A stretch of 64,000 bases of DNA from Epilithonimonas xixisoli (GCF_004365655.1 NZ_SOEO01000001.1:558001-622000), one strand, 5' to 3'; counted from the first letter of the stretch, positions 1 through 9,204 are shown. A program made the numbers and translations. The notes: generated from the sequence alone by a model not told the origin.

Positions 1-235
1 ATTAAAAAAATATTGCAACGAATATCATACCCAACGGTTTATCATTATTAAATATGACATTAATTGATTTGAATATCTGATTTAATTAATGAAATCTTAA
101 TCATATCAACACTTCATTAAATATTTTTATTAATAAAATTTCCCTTGAGATTGCACAAAGGTTTGATGTTTGCAAGGAATAAACGAGTTGCAGAGATTTC
201 TGCTTTCTTTATTAACATTCAAAAAATAAAAATTT

Positions 236-1006
236 ATGATTCCAAAAAAAATACATTATTGTTGGTTTGGCGGACAAGCGAAAACCGAATTGGCAGAACA
301 TTGCATCGCCACTTGGAAAAAAGTACATCCGGATTTTGAAATTGTGGAATGGAACGAAAGCAATGCGCCTCTGGAAGACAACAACTATGTGAAAGAAGCT
401 TTTGCCCAGAAAAAATGGGCGTTTGTTTCAGATTACGTTCGTTCGAAAGTAATGCTGGACCACGGTGGAATCTATATGGACACGGATATGGAACTGAAAC
501 TTCCGCTGGATGAATTTCTGGATGAGAAGGCCGTTTGCGGTTTCGAAGTGAAAGGTGTTCCTTATTCCGCATTTTGGATGGCTGAGCCGGATCATCAACT
601 TTCTAAGGATTTTGTAGATTATTACAACAAACAAGATGGTTTTGTAGAGCGCATCAACACGGATATTTTTTCCGAAATGCTCGAAAAGGAATATGGCGCA
701 GACCGATACAGCGACACGATTCAAAAACTGAAACACGATGTGACACTTTATCCATCAATTTACTTCTCTCAGGACTTACCGAAAAATTATGTGAGCCATC
801 ACTTCAGCGGATCTTGGTTTGGCGGTGACGAGGAAAGTACACACAAAAAAATGGTAAATACCTACGGACTTTTGGAACAATTGGTCAATCAGCCCGATGC
901 GAAAAAAGCGGTGGAAAGTATCATCAATGAACATAAAATCATCGATGTGAATTCTATCTTGGATTTGATTCCGCAAGAACAGATTGAAGCCTATTTGAAA
1001 GCTTAA
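236..1006 (+). CDS. GT32-like glycosyltransferase (capsular/LPS sugar transferase)
   Basis: This 256-residue protein probably transfers a sugar from a nucleotide donor onto a cell-surface glycan or glycolipid in the cytoplasm. It begins with the typical family start MIPKKIHYCWFGG and has the SDYVR stretch near residue 65. The metal/nucleotide-binding DxD motif follows at about 82-84 (GGIYMDTD), as in the Gly_transf_sug (GT32, Och1-like) family. The length fits a single catalytic domain, and no signal peptide or membrane segment is seen. It stands alone, with a hairpin terminator directly behind it. The acceptor and sugar cannot be told from sequence. The ATG follows an A-rich leader, as is usual in this phylum. 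Confidence 0.85.
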   Translation: MIPKKIHYCWFGGQAKTELAEHCIATWKKVHPDFEIVEWNESNAPLEDNNYVKEAFAQKKWAFVSDYVRSKVMLDHGGIYMDTDMELKLPLDEFLDEKAVCGFEVKGVPYSAFWMAEPDHQLSKDFVDYYNKQDGFVERINTDIFSEMLEKEYGADRYSDTIQKLKHDVTLYPSIYFSQDLPKNYVSHHFSGSWFGGDEESTHKKMVNTYGLLEQLVNQPDAKKAVESIINEHKIIDVNSILDLIPQEQIEAYLKA

Positions 1007-1013
1007 TAATTTT

Positions 1014-1053
1014 AAATCTCTACTGATTCATTTGATTGGTAGAGATTTTTTTA
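1014..1053 (+). terminator. Intrinsic terminator after the GT32-like gene
   Basis: A 9-bp perfect inverted repeat (AATCTCTAC at 1015-1023, GTAGAGATT at 1039-1047) is followed by a run of T. It begins 9 bases after the stop codon of the upstream glycosyltransferase. Confidence 0.7.
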
Positions 1054-1081
1054 TGAGATCAAATTTCCTATTCCAAACCAA

Positions 1082-1645
1082 TTACTCCTGCTGAATCCAT
1101 TCGTATTTTCCGTTTTTCAAGTAGATGACGCCACCGCCACAAGATTCGGCTTGATGGATGAAAATCCCGTCGTTCGGAAGTTTGATTTTGTCTGATTCTT
1201 TCACTTGGTCTTCGGTAAGGATTTCTCCATCGTCGCTGACGTTATTATAATAAATTTCGTTCTTCGAAGCAACTTCGAAGATGCCAACCCAATCGATGTC
1301 ATCAATTCCTTGATTTGCAATATCTTTTCCCATTCCAAGGTAATCCACTTTTTTGTTGCCGAATAGAATTTCCAATCCGTATTTCTGGTTCTCAATATTC
1401 TGAACGATATTCACAACATCTTTCAATCCATCGCCATCCAAATCTAAAGAAATAGAATTTGGCTTGTGCTTTTTTGAAATGATAATTTTGTCGTTTACTT
1501 CTGGAGTTGGTTTTGGATTTGAAATTTGAAGCGTGTCTTTCGCAGGTTCAACAGATTTGTCAATGAGAACTTCCTGAGTCTTTTCTTTTAGACAACTGAG
1601 AATCATTAAGGTTGAAATGAAAAGTGTGGTTATCGGTTTTGTCAT
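1082..1645 (-). CDS. Putative lipoprotein, unknown function
   Basis: The 187-residue product starts with a lipoprotein-type signal peptide (hydrophobic stretch, then LMILSC with the lipid-attachment Cys near residue 18). It is therefore expected on a membrane facing the periplasm. The region around residue 68 (LDLDGDGLKDVVNI) resembles a single acidic VCBS/FG-GAP-type calcium loop. Two Cys occur, the lipobox one and one in the motif ESCGGGVIYL near the C-terminus. I do not recognise a named family. It is followed downstream on the same strand by nothing, and upstream lie three further unknown membrane-protein genes on the same strand. Confidence 0.65.
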   Translation of the reverse strand: MTKPITTLFISTLMILSCLKEKTQEVLIDKSVEPAKDTLQISNPKPTPEVNDKIIISKKHKPNSISLDLDGDGLKDVVNIVQNIENQKYGLEILFGNKKVDYLGMGKDIANQGIDDIDWVGIFEVASKNEIYYNNVSDDGEILTEDQVKESDKIKLPNDGIFIHQAESCGGGVIYLKNGKYEWIQQE

Positions 1646-1736
1646 CGGTTTTTGTTTTAAATTAATTTCTGGTTGGCTTGAACTTTATCATTTTTATTTT
1701 TGATTATCTTGATTTCATTAAAATTAATAAATCGAA

Positions 1737-2546
1737 TCACTTTTTGTGTTTTATTTTGATAATCAAAAAGATATAGAATAACAGTATAACAGCAATCGAA
1801 GTGTAGGTTACCAAGTGATTTCTGCCATTATCACCAAAAAAATAGATGACGAGAAAAACCAAAATAAGAGGTAAAACCAGCAACAGTTTTGAAAGGTACA
1901 TTTCACTTTCGTTCTTCAAAGCTTTGTGATGTTCACTTTCGAGATTTAATTTGTCAGGGAAGTTTTCTTCGATAAATTTTTTAATTTTTTCAATATTTTG
2001 AGCATTCAATTCTCTTGGTCTGATGATGAATTTGCTTGTCAGAATCAAAAAAAAATTATCTTGAAAAACAAAAGAATTAATGTCATTGACGCGAAATGTT
2101 TTCAGGAATTGTTTCGGATTCAAAGCGTAGGATTTGTAGTCATTATCTTCTGTGTGAAGGCATTTTAATCGGAAAGAATCCAAATAAAAAACTTCGAAGG
2201 CATCATCTTTCTGATAATTTTTAATGCTTTCTAAACTTGATTCATAGAAAAACAATGGCGAGAAAAGTATGGATGTGGCGAGGATTTCTACAAATTCAAT
2301 TTCAGGTATTTGTGAAATTAAAATAATCGAAACGATATAAATTATGATTAAAATTGAAAACTTTGTTCTGAATTTTTTATCGAGAAATATTAGAACAAAA
2401 ATCAAAATGATGGCGATCGCATTTCGCCAATTCAAAAATAAACTCAGCAATCCCAAAATCAGAAAAACACCATTGAAAAGCAAAAGCACCAACTCGTTCT
2501 TTTTGCCAAAATTTTTGATGGTGATGCTAATGTTTTCCTGATTCAT
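1737..2546 (-). CDS. Hypothetical membrane protein
   Basis: The 269-residue protein has a cluster of hydrophobic segments in the first 100 residues, a soluble middle part, and two further helices at the C-terminus (about 220-265). The middle contains a charged stretch with IEKIKKFIEENFP near residue 190. The layout resembles bacterial PH-domain-like membrane proteins, but I cannot assign it to one. It ends with a basic tail (KIKHKK). It is the middle of a set of small unknown membrane-protein genes on the minus strand (2575-3234 and 3325-4254 lie upstream), which may be co-transcribed. Confidence 0.6.
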   Translation of the reverse strand: MNQENISITIKNFGKKNELVLLLFNGVFLILGLLSLFLNWRNAIAIILIFVLIFLDKKFRTKFSILIIIYIVSIILISQIPEIEFVEILATSILFSPLFFYESSLESIKNYQKDDAFEVFYLDSFRLKCLHTEDNDYKSYALNPKQFLKTFRVNDINSFVFQDNFFLILTSKFIIRPRELNAQNIEKIKKFIEENFPDKLNLESEHHKALKNESEMYLSKLLLVLPLILVFLVIYFFGDNGRNHLVTYTSIAVILLFYIFLIIKIKHKK

Positions 2547-2574
2547 AGTTTGTTCTGAAAATTAGAATAAAAAA

Positions 2575-3234
2575 TTAATCCGTGTAATAATCAGATAAAA
2601 ACCGTGCATTTTCGGGAATTATCGTGACCATTGGAAATTTATCACCTTCCTCTCTTATTTTCTCGTTGACAGTTTTTGGACTTGCTACGAATGAAACTTG
2701 TTTGCGCCAAACCACAATATTTTCGGTGAAAGCCAAAGGCAGTTTTTTGGCAAATTCGTTAGGTTTTATAAAATCTGGACGGAACAAAATCGCTATTTCC
2801 TTGTCCATCGCAGTTTGTGGATTTTCCGTTGCGATGTCGATTTTCTCAGCAATTCTATCGATGAAGTTTTCGTCGTGGCGGTTTTCATCGCTGGTGTAGA
2901 TGCTGTAGAAAACGTTTTCCGTTGCATTTCCGACAATAATTTTTGCGATGGAAATTGGAGCAATACTGGTGGTCGCCAATAATTTTTTCTTCGTCGAATC
3001 TGCAATTATTTTGACAAGTCCAAAGCACAGAAGCGCGACTGCAACGATAAGCATTGTCATTCCAATGGTTTCCGTCAAGTCGCTGATGAAAGCCATTGCG
3101 ACAAACATCAAAAGTCCGATTCCGATGACCAAGGGAAGATAAATAATTTTGTTGTGCCCAAAAGAGGAAACGCCGATATATTTGTTGATAATCGCGGAAT
3201 CAGTTTCAAGTTTTTTTAGTTTTTCAATGTTCAT
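2575..3234 (-). CDS. Hypothetical membrane protein with two central helices
   Basis: The 219-residue protein has two adjacent transmembrane segments at about residues 30-50 and 58-80. A soluble domain of about 130 residues with many charged residues follows. There is no cleavable signal, so the domain probably stays in the cytoplasm. No catalytic motif is visible. It lies only 28 bp upstream of the next membrane-protein gene on the same strand, which suggests a shared transcript. Function unknown. Confidence 0.6.
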   Translation of the reverse strand: MNIEKLKKLETDSAIINKYIGVSSFGHNKIIYLPLVIGIGLLMFVAMAFISDLTETIGMTMLIVAVALLCFGLVKIIADSTKKKLLATTSIAPISIAKIIVGNATENVFYSIYTSDENRHDENFIDRIAEKIDIATENPQTAMDKEIAILFRPDFIKPNEFAKKLPLAFTENIVVWRKQVSFVASPKTVNEKIREEGDKFPMVTIIPENARFLSDYYTD

Positions 3235-3324
3235 TTCTTTGAGTTTTTAGTGATTTGTTTATGAATTTGATTACAGTCTGTCATAAATGCAGTAACAAAA
3301 CCCAATCCAAAATTTCCTCATCTA

Positions 3325-4254
3325 TTAATTTTTCTCATCCTTCAACCCAATATAAAGTCGATACTTACAAGCAAATTGTTCAATGCCACTCAAAAAAATA
3401 CTGACTTTCCCATTCGTCCATTCGATATGACCTAAATCGAGGTTGTCGTATTTTTCCAGTTCGATGGATGTTGGTTCTCCTAGCAGATCTGTCAATTTTA
3501 CTTTTAGTTCTAAGAATTTTTGATAACCATTATTTTCGGCACCTAAGAATTCGTCGGTTTTGGAAAATGGTTTTCTGCTGTCGATGTCCAGCCATTTCAT
3601 TACGCCAACGTACGAATCAAAACCGTCCAGAATCTTGTGTTTTCCCAAAAACCAGTTGGTTCTGTCGCCACTGTCTTTTCTGTCTTCGGCGTATTTATCC
3701 AGCTCGGAGTAAGGCGTGAGCCAAGGAATGAAAACCTGAGCGTCCTCAAACAAAAGTCCAGTTTGCAGGTTTTCCCAGATTTGTTGGCGTTTGATTTCTT
3801 TGTCGGTGGAATAGGGAAATATGAAATTAGGATTCATTAGTTGCGTCTTTTTCTTCATATAAATAAGACAAACAAAATTCACAATCGCCAGCGGAATCCA
3901 AAACGGCGATGCAAATATGATCGAAAAGATGAACAATGGAATGATGCCTTTCAATCCAGCAGTGACAACATCGTCACTTGGCAAACGCATCCCAATCGAA
4001 GTGAAAATACACACCACCAACATTCCTAAAAGACTTAACAAAATTGCAATTCCCGCCAATTTCCATTTGCTGAAAATTTGATTTTCATCGTTGTCTAATT
4101 GGAAAAATACAGTTCCATAAATACCAATAATGAGCAATGAAATCAGAATCCGATATGGAAAATCCACATCTGGAAACATCAACAAAGCCAAATTACCAAT
4201 TAGCAAATTGATAAAAACACAAACGACAAGCAGAATGATACTTCGATTTTTCAT
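3325..4254 (-). CDS. Hypothetical membrane protein
   Basis: The 309-residue product carries about four transmembrane helices in its first 135 residues, followed by a soluble domain of about 170 residues. The soluble part is rich in Trp, Asp and Lys and contains segments such as WLDIDSRKPFSKTDEFLGAE. It has no motif I recognise. It is the first of three consecutive membrane-protein genes on the minus strand. A regulatory or structural role in the envelope is possible but not supported by any specific residue. Confidence 0.55.
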   Translation of the reverse strand: MKNRSIILLVVCVFINLLIGNLALLMFPDVDFPYRILISLLIIGIYGTVFFQLDNDENQIFSKWKLAGIAILLSLLGMLVVCIFTSIGMRLPSDDVVTAGLKGIIPLFIFSIIFASPFWIPLAIVNFVCLIYMKKKTQLMNPNFIFPYSTDKEIKRQQIWENLQTGLLFEDAQVFIPWLTPYSELDKYAEDRKDSGDRTNWFLGKHKILDGFDSYVGVMKWLDIDSRKPFSKTDEFLGAENNGYQKFLELKVKLTDLLGEPTSIELEKYDNLDLGHIEWTNGKVSIFLSGIEQFACKYRLYIGLKDEKN

Positions 4255-4304
4255 TGGTTTGATTTATTTAAATAATACTCCGAACGATCAATCCGATTTT
4301 AATT

Positions 4305-4973
4305 TTACTTTCCAATCGCCTCATTCAAAAACCGATTGAATGGGTAGATTTCCTTTAGAACTTTTACCGTGTTTTTGACAAAGTCTTTATCAAGAACTTC
4401 CTTGTCCGACAAAGGATGGAACACGGTAAATTGTTTGAATTTAAGATAATCGCCCATTGGATTTTCCTTATCAAAACCTTGCGGAACTTTCACCAATTTT
4501 GTGCCTTGCAGTTCCAAAACATCTTTGAAAGATTTTTTGTTGAGGATTTTTAGGAATGTTTCGCCGTCGGAACTGATGGCTTCTCGGATGGCTTTCAGAT
4601 TTTTTGGTTCGGTCATATAGACGCCACCAGCGAGAAAAGATTTTCCATTTTCCAGATGAATGTAGTATCCAGCGTGGTTCAGAGTTTTTGGACCTTTTTC
4701 TACCAGCGATGCGCCGATATTGGTTTTGTAAGGCGTTTTGTCTTTGGAAAATCGAGTGTCTTTGTAAATCCTGAAAATACAATTCTTAGCTTCCAATCGT
4801 TCTACGCTTTCGTCAAACTCGGCCACTTCGGCAATGATTTCGTTCACCACATTTTCGAAGTTCGCTTTGGCATCCAAATAGAGCGGTTTGTTTTCGTTGA
4901 ACCATTCTCTGTTGTTATTGATTTCAAGCGTTGAAAGGAACTTGAGCGTTTCTGGATTGATGGCTGTTGACAT
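4305..4973 (-). CDS. DUF2461 family protein
   Basis: The 222-residue protein matches the DUF2461/TIGR02453 family in length and conserved stretches. These are an N-terminal FLSTLEINNNREWFNENK segment, then IFRIYKDTRFSKDKTPYKTN near residue 67, and later AGYYIHLENGKSFLAGGVY. The family is common in Bacteroidota and has no proven biochemical role. The protein is soluble, has no signal peptide, and stands alone between a membrane-protein cluster and a secreted protein gene. The assignment to the family is firm, but the function is open. Confidence 0.85.
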   Translation of the reverse strand: MSTAINPETLKFLSTLEINNNREWFNENKPLYLDAKANFENVVNEIIAEVAEFDESVERLEAKNCIFRIYKDTRFSKDKTPYKTNIGASLVEKGPKTLNHAGYYIHLENGKSFLAGGVYMTEPKNLKAIREAISSDGETFLKILNKKSFKDVLELQGTKLVKVPQGFDKENPMGDYLKFKQFTVFHPLSDKEVLDKDFVKNTVKVLKEIYPFNRFLNEAIGK

Positions 4974-5063
4974 TGCTTTTTTTTATTAAAGATATTTAAA
5001 TCTTGATTATTAAATAAATTAAATTAAAAATTCCTTTTTCATTTTAAATCTTAACTTTCACTT

Positions 5064-5111
5064 TCATCCGAAGAAATCTAGCTAAATTTAGATTCCTCCG
5101 GAATGACAAAG
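5064..5111. repeat. Dispersed hairpin repeat (GGAATGACAAAG family)
   Basis: Imperfect inverted arms (CATCCGAAGAAATCT and AGATTCCTCCGGAATG) end in GGAATGACAAAG. Related arms of the form TTTGTCATTC...AGATnCTGAATGACAAA occur at 50406-50455. It lies in a 219-bp spacer that otherwise holds only a terminator. Confidence 0.5.
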
Positions 5112-5149
5112 CACTGTTTTAAATAAGATAATTAAGTATTTTCATTAAT

Positions 5150-5182
5150 AAAAAAATCCCGTTCAATTAGAACGGGATTTTA
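5150..5182 (-). terminator. Intrinsic terminator of the T9SS cargo gene
   Basis: A 12-bp perfect stem (AAAATCCCGTTC / GAACGGGATTTT) with a 5-base loop lies 11 bp after the stop of the 5193-6110 gene. On the minus strand it is followed by a T run. Confidence 0.75.
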
Positions 5183-5192
5183 AAGTTTTCAA

Positions 5193-6110
5193 TTATTGTT
5201 TTACAATTTTGGAAGAGTAAGTCTTTCCTTTGTTGTTTTTCAAATTAATGATGTAAACGCCAGCTTTCAATTGTTTCAGATTGATTTCCTCCATATTGCT
5301 GAAGTCGGAAACCTTTTGTCCAAGCGTGTTGTAAACTTCGATGGTTGAGATTTTCTCGCCGTTTGGAAGATTTAATTTTAAAATATCTTTTACTGGATTT
5401 GGATAGAGTTTGATGTTTCCTTTTGTTGCATCATTTACCGCCATTACCTCGTCATTGATTTTCAGATTGTCGATGTATGCGCTTCCAGCAAAATTGTCGT
5501 GTACAAAGTTGACGCCGGCAATATCAACTTTTGAAAAGTTCGGCATCGTGTGTACCAAAGTTCCATCAACATAGAATTTGATATCATTTTCCGTAATGAC
5601 GGATTTCAATTTGTACCATCTGTTGGCATCCCAAGCGTAGTTTACATCTTCGTACTGATAATCTTCATTTTTTACGACTTCCAAAATTCCCGTCGCGTTG
5701 AAAGCAAAAATAGAAACGGGCATAAACTCGTCCGTATTAGTAATTCCAAAAGCCCCGAAGTCAAAACTAGAACCCTCTTTTTCCGTAACAAAAACATCAA
5801 ATTCTATTGTTGTATTTTGGTAATTATAAGTTGTGTCAAACAATTTTGCGGCACCAAAGATTGGGAACCATCCGAAATTCTCGTCCATATCCACATCTAT
5901 CTTCAGCGATTGAGTGCCATCAAAAGCTTGTTCTGTGCTGATAGTCTGGTTTTTTATAGGATTATCGTCACTGTTTAGGGTCACTTCCCAACCATTTTGT
6001 CCGTGGATGCTTCCTAAAGTAAAACCTTCCGAAGCTTCAAAAGAAATGGTTTGTTGCGCAAATGCAAACGAAGAAACTAAGGAAAGAATGAATAAGTATT
6101 TATTTTTCAT
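5193..6110 (-). CDS. T9SS-exported protein with LamG/concanavalin-like domain
   Basis: The 305-residue protein begins with a Sec signal peptide (MKNKYLFILSLVSSFAFAQ). A beta-rich domain of about 200 residues follows, with features of sugar-binding jelly-roll folds (RWYKLKSVITENDIKFYVDG). A C-terminal type IX sorting domain runs from about residue 232 (IKLYPNPVKDILKLNLP) to the end (SSKIVKQ), with KAGVYIINL inside. It should cross the outer membrane through the T9SS and be released or attached outside. There is no catalytic motif. A polysaccharide-binding role is inferred only from the fold impression. Its own terminator shows that it is a single-gene unit. Confidence 0.8.
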   Translation of the reverse strand: MKNKYLFILSLVSSFAFAQQTISFEASEGFTLGSIHGQNGWEVTLNSDDNPIKNQTISTEQAFDGTQSLKIDVDMDENFGWFPIFGAAKLFDTTYNYQNTTIEFDVFVTEKEGSSFDFGAFGITNTDEFMPVSIFAFNATGILEVVKNEDYQYEDVNYAWDANRWYKLKSVITENDIKFYVDGTLVHTMPNFSKVDIAGVNFVHDNFAGSAYIDNLKINDEVMAVNDATKGNIKLYPNPVKDILKLNLPNGEKISTIEVYNTLGQKVSDFSNMEEINLKQLKAGVYIINLKNNKGKTYSSKIVKQ

Positions 6111-6193
6111 ATAAAATTTTTTGCCAATGATAAGTAAAATTAAGTTGAAATCAAATTTTGAAACTTGAGTTTTTATAGTAATATCGTTTTAAA

Positions 6194-6928
6194 TTAATAG
6201 TGTTTCTGGTCTTTTTCGCAGTAGAAACTTGGTCTTTTTCCTTTTCCTGTATTTTTTTTGATGACGGTCTCGCCACATTTTGGGCATTTTTTTTGATGAT
6301 AGATTTGCCAATGTTTTTTCAATTCATCAGTTCTTTTCCATTTCAAAAAATCGAAACTGTAATTTCTGGCTTCTTGTAAAAGCTCATTCAATTTCTTCAA
6401 AGGCAGATTACCAATTTGACTTTCTGGATGAACACCAATTCTGAAAAGGACTTCGTTTTTAATAATATTCCCAACACCGGAAAAAATTCCCTGATCCATC
6501 AAAACGTCACAAACCATCATTTTTGGGTTCGCTTTAAATTTCTTTTTTGCATTTTTCGGATTCCAATTGTCGCTCATCACATCGGCTTCCCAATCTACGG
6601 TTTTGAGGAAATCGTCATCAACCAATTTCACAGAGCAAGTGTAGAAAAGTGCTTTCCCATTTTTGAAAGTCAAACCAAGTCTCAAAGATTTGTCGGATTT
6701 TGTCTGCTCGTCGATTTCATAAGAACCAAACATCAACAAATGAATTTTGACGCTCACTTTTTCGAATATCAGATACGTCTGTTTTCCGAAGAGCCGGATT
6801 TCTTTTAGTTTTTGATTAATGAGCAATTCGTTGTCGATGCCGGAGTTTCCAACAGCAGAAACCACTTTTTCTCCCTCAAATTTCTGGAGATCTTCCTTCA
6901 TCAACACAATAGTTGGACCTTCTGGCAT
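6194..6928 (-). CDS. Fpg/Nei-family DNA glycosylase (endonuclease VIII-like)
   Basis: The 244-residue enzyme should excise oxidised bases and nick the abasic site. The N-terminus MPEGPTIV supplies the catalytic Pro2 and Glu3. The helix-two-turn-helix stretch is seen at VLMDQGIFSGVGNIIKNEVLFR. The C-terminus carries a zinc-finger-like segment with CPKCG and a later Cys in SFYCEKDQKHY. The usual fourth Cys is replaced, with His as the probable ligand. It is divergent from dgt with 71 bp between the starts. Fpg versus Nei substrate preference cannot be decided by eye; MPEGP starts and the short finger favour the Nei side. Confidence 0.85.
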   Translation of the reverse strand: MPEGPTIVLMKEDLQKFEGEKVVSAVGNSGIDNELLINQKLKEIRLFGKQTYLIFEKVSVKIHLLMFGSYEIDEQTKSDKSLRLGLTFKNGKALFYTCSVKLVDDDFLKTVDWEADVMSDNWNPKNAKKKFKANPKMMVCDVLMDQGIFSGVGNIIKNEVLFRIGVHPESQIGNLPLKKLNELLQEARNYSFDFLKWKRTDELKKHWQIYHQKKCPKCGETVIKKNTGKGKRPSFYCEKDQKHY

Positions 6929-6983
6929 AATGACTTTTTTGATAAAATCTCAAATATTATTCCGTTAAAAATAAAATATCCCT

Positions 6984-6991
6984 TATTTTTG
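6984..6991 (+). promoter_or_regulatory. -7 promoter box of dgt
   Basis: TATTTTTG fits the Bacteroidota -7 consensus TAnnTTTG. It ends 8 bases before the dgt ATG, leaving almost no room for a leader. No clear -33 TTG is seen at the usual distance. Confidence 0.45.
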
Positions 6992-6999
6992 AATCCAAT

Positions 7000-8358
7000 A
7001 TGGATCTCAATTCAATTTTCACCAATCAACGCACCGGAAATCACCAGCAGAACGTGGTTTCCAGAACAGACTTTCAAAGAGATTTTGACCGCATCATTTT
7101 CTCTTCCGCTTTCCGGAGGCTTCAAAATAAAACCCAGGTTTTCCCTTTGCCAGGAAGTGTTTTTGTGCACAATCGTTTGACGCATTCTTTGGAAGTGGCT
7201 TCTGTTGGTCGTAGTTTGGGAAGTTTGGCTGGCGAATTTATTTCTGAACATTATCAAAATGATATTAATGATTTGTCCAAGGATTTTTATCAACATCAAT
7301 TGCACAATGTGATTGCATCGGCTTGTCTTTGTCACGATATTGGAAATCCGGCTTTCGGACATTCCGGCGAAGATGCTATTGCGAGTTATTTTGAAAAAAA
7401 TGAAAATCAATTAAAATCCAAATTCAGTGAAAAAGAATGGGCAGATCTTGTCAATTTTGAAGGAAACGCCAACGCCATTCGGGTTCTCACGCATCAACAA
7501 CAAGGTAAAGATCAAGGTGGTGCGCAATTGACTTACACCACATTGGCAAGTATCGCAAAATATCCGTGCGAATCTGTCGCCAAGAAAAAAGGTGTTATCA
7601 ATCGTAAGAAATTTGGTTTTTTTCAAAACGAAAAACAACAGTTTCTGGACATTGCAAAATCTACGGGAATGATGATGGATAATGATGAACCTGTGATTTT
7701 CAAAAGACATCCATTTGTTTGGTTGGTCGAAGCTTCGGATGATATTTGCTACAATATTATCGATATGGAAGACGCACACCGACTTGGAATTGTGAATTCT
7801 AACGATTGTGAAAATCTCTTTTTGGATTTGATAAAGTCGGTGAATCCGGACGACATCAAAAGAGTAGGAGACAAGCTGGGAATTATCACCAACAAGAATG
7901 AAAGAATCTCGTATTTGCGAGCGAAAGTCATCAATTCTCTCATTAATAAAACGATTGAACTTTACAGAAGTAATTTCGATAAAATCTTGGACGGAAGTCT
8001 GGACAAAGGCATTCTTGACATCTTCAAAACCGAAAGTTCATCGCTGACAGAAATCGAACGTTTTTCCATTGAGAAGATTTACAATCACAAAGCCGTCATC
8101 GAAATAGAAAACGCGGGCTACAACGTAATGTATGAACTTTTGAATCATTTTGTTCCATCCATCATCAAAGAAAAATCCGAGAGAAAATCCTACGATAAAA
8201 TGGCGCTGAAACTGATTCCGCAACAATTCATCTACGATGATTCTACCATCTACCAAAAAACTTTGGGCGTTCTAGATTTTGTTTCCGGAATGACGGATAA
8301 TTTTGCGACCGACCTTTACAGAAAAATCAAAGGGATTGATATTGGGATGACGATGTAA
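7000..8358 (+). CDS. dgt: Deoxyguanosinetriphosphate triphosphohydrolase (dGTPase)
   Basis: The 452-residue cytoplasmic enzyme hydrolyses dGTP (and perhaps other dNTPs) to nucleoside and triphosphate. The HD-domain metal ligands are visible. The first His is in LTHSLEVASVGRSLG near residue 62. The His-Asp pair is in ACLCHDIGNPAFGHSGEDA at about 110-130, and a later Asp in EASDDICYNIIDMEDAH. The N-terminus RTDFQRDFDRIIFSSAFRRLQ is the family signature. The length is normal for the long dGTPase class. It is divergent from the nei-like gene and convergent with lipB, so it is a lone gene. Confidence 0.95.
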   Translation: MDLNSIFTNQRTGNHQQNVVSRTDFQRDFDRIIFSSAFRRLQNKTQVFPLPGSVFVHNRLTHSLEVASVGRSLGSLAGEFISEHYQNDINDLSKDFYQHQLHNVIASACLCHDIGNPAFGHSGEDAIASYFEKNENQLKSKFSEKEWADLVNFEGNANAIRVLTHQQQGKDQGGAQLTYTTLASIAKYPCESVAKKKGVINRKKFGFFQNEKQQFLDIAKSTGMMMDNDEPVIFKRHPFVWLVEASDDICYNIIDMEDAHRLGIVNSNDCENLFLDLIKSVNPDDIKRVGDKLGIITNKNERISYLRAKVINSLINKTIELYRSNFDKILDGSLDKGILDIFKTESSSLTEIERFSIEKIYNHKAVIEIENAGYNVMYELLNHFVPSIIKEKSERKSYDKMALKLIPQQFIYDDSTIYQKTLGVLDFVSGMTDNFATDLYRKIKGIDIGMTM

Positions 8359-8361
8359 TTA

Positions 8362-8438
8362 TGAATGATGATTGATAGGTGATAATTGATCAATTATTGT
8401 GTCAAAATCATTTATCAATCATCATTTATCACTTATAA
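8362..8438. repeat. 7-bp-period inverted repeat between dgt and lipB
   Basis: The left half can be written as consecutive heptamers TGAATGA, TGATTGA, TAGGTGA, TAATTGA. The right half reads TTTATCA, ATCATCA, TTTATCA, CTTATAA. The halves form a perfect 14-bp stem (8364-8377 with 8413-8426). It may terminate both convergent genes, though the T run is poor. Confidence 0.7.
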
Positions 8439-9146
8439 AAACGGTTCACATCCAAAAACATCCACAAAATGTTTTTTGATCTTCTGCTTTACTTCTTCAT
8501 AATCTACTTCCTGTTCTAATTCTCTTTTCATCGAAGTGACTTGCTTGTCGGAAATGCCACAAGGAATGATGTAATCGAAATATTTCATATCGGTGTTGAC
8601 ATTCAAAGCAAAACCGTGGATGGTGACCCACCGTGAAGCTTTCACGCCCAACGCGCAGATTTTTCTTGCATAAGGTTTCCCTACATCAAACCAAACACCA
8701 GTTTCGCCTGGGGAACGTTCGCCTATCAATCCATATTCTGCAATAGTTCGGATGATGACTTCTTCCAAATCGCGCATATAGCGGTGAATATCTGTGTAGA
8801 AATTTTCCAAATCCAATATCGGATAACCTACAACTTGTCCAAAACCGTGATAAGTAATGTCGCCACCACGATTAACTTTTACATAAGTTGCGTTGATTTC
8901 TTTTAACTTATTTTCATTAGCTAGAAGATTGGATTCGTGACCGCTTTTTCCTAAAGTATAAACGTGAGGATGTTCTAAAAAAAGCAGATGGTTTTCGGTA
9001 GTTTTCAAATCTTCCGGATGTTCCCGATTGTGGATTTTGATGTCCAGATTTTGCTTGAGTAATTCTTCCTGATAATCCCAAGTTGGCTGATAATCTTTGA
9101 CGCCGAGGTCTTGAAACTTTACTTTTTTGTTGATGAGAGAATTCAC
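8433..9146 (-). CDS. lipB: Octanoyltransferase LipB
   Basis: LipB moves octanoyl from acyl carrier protein to the lipoyl domains of 2-oxoacid dehydrogenases and GcvH, the first step of endogenous lipoate synthesis. Diagnostic residues are all present: RGGDITYHGFGQVVGYPI near residue 93, the catalytic Lys in CALGVKASRWVTIHGFALNV, and the catalytic Cys in IIPCGISDKQVTSM. At 237 residues it has normal length. It is convergent with dgt. Its C-terminus overlaps the end of the heptad repeat by a few bases. Confidence 0.95.
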   Translation of the reverse strand: MNSLINKKVKFQDLGVKDYQPTWDYQEELLKQNLDIKIHNREHPEDLKTTENHLLFLEHPHVYTLGKSGHESNLLANENKLKEINATYVKVNRGGDITYHGFGQVVGYPILDLENFYTDIHRYMRDLEEVIIRTIAEYGLIGERSPGETGVWFDVGKPYARKICALGVKASRWVTIHGFALNVNTDMKYFDYIIPCGISDKQVTSMKRELEQEVDYEEVKQKIKKHFVDVFGCEPFL

Positions 9147-9204
9147 GTTTGTTGGAATTGTTTATACAAATCTACTCATTATTTTACCAAACAGCAAGCC
9201 ACAA

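Noticed and set aside
145-339. Open frame of 64 codons over the start of the GT32-like gene
   Set aside because: It overlaps the true gene in another frame, has no family features and begins in A+T-rich noise.
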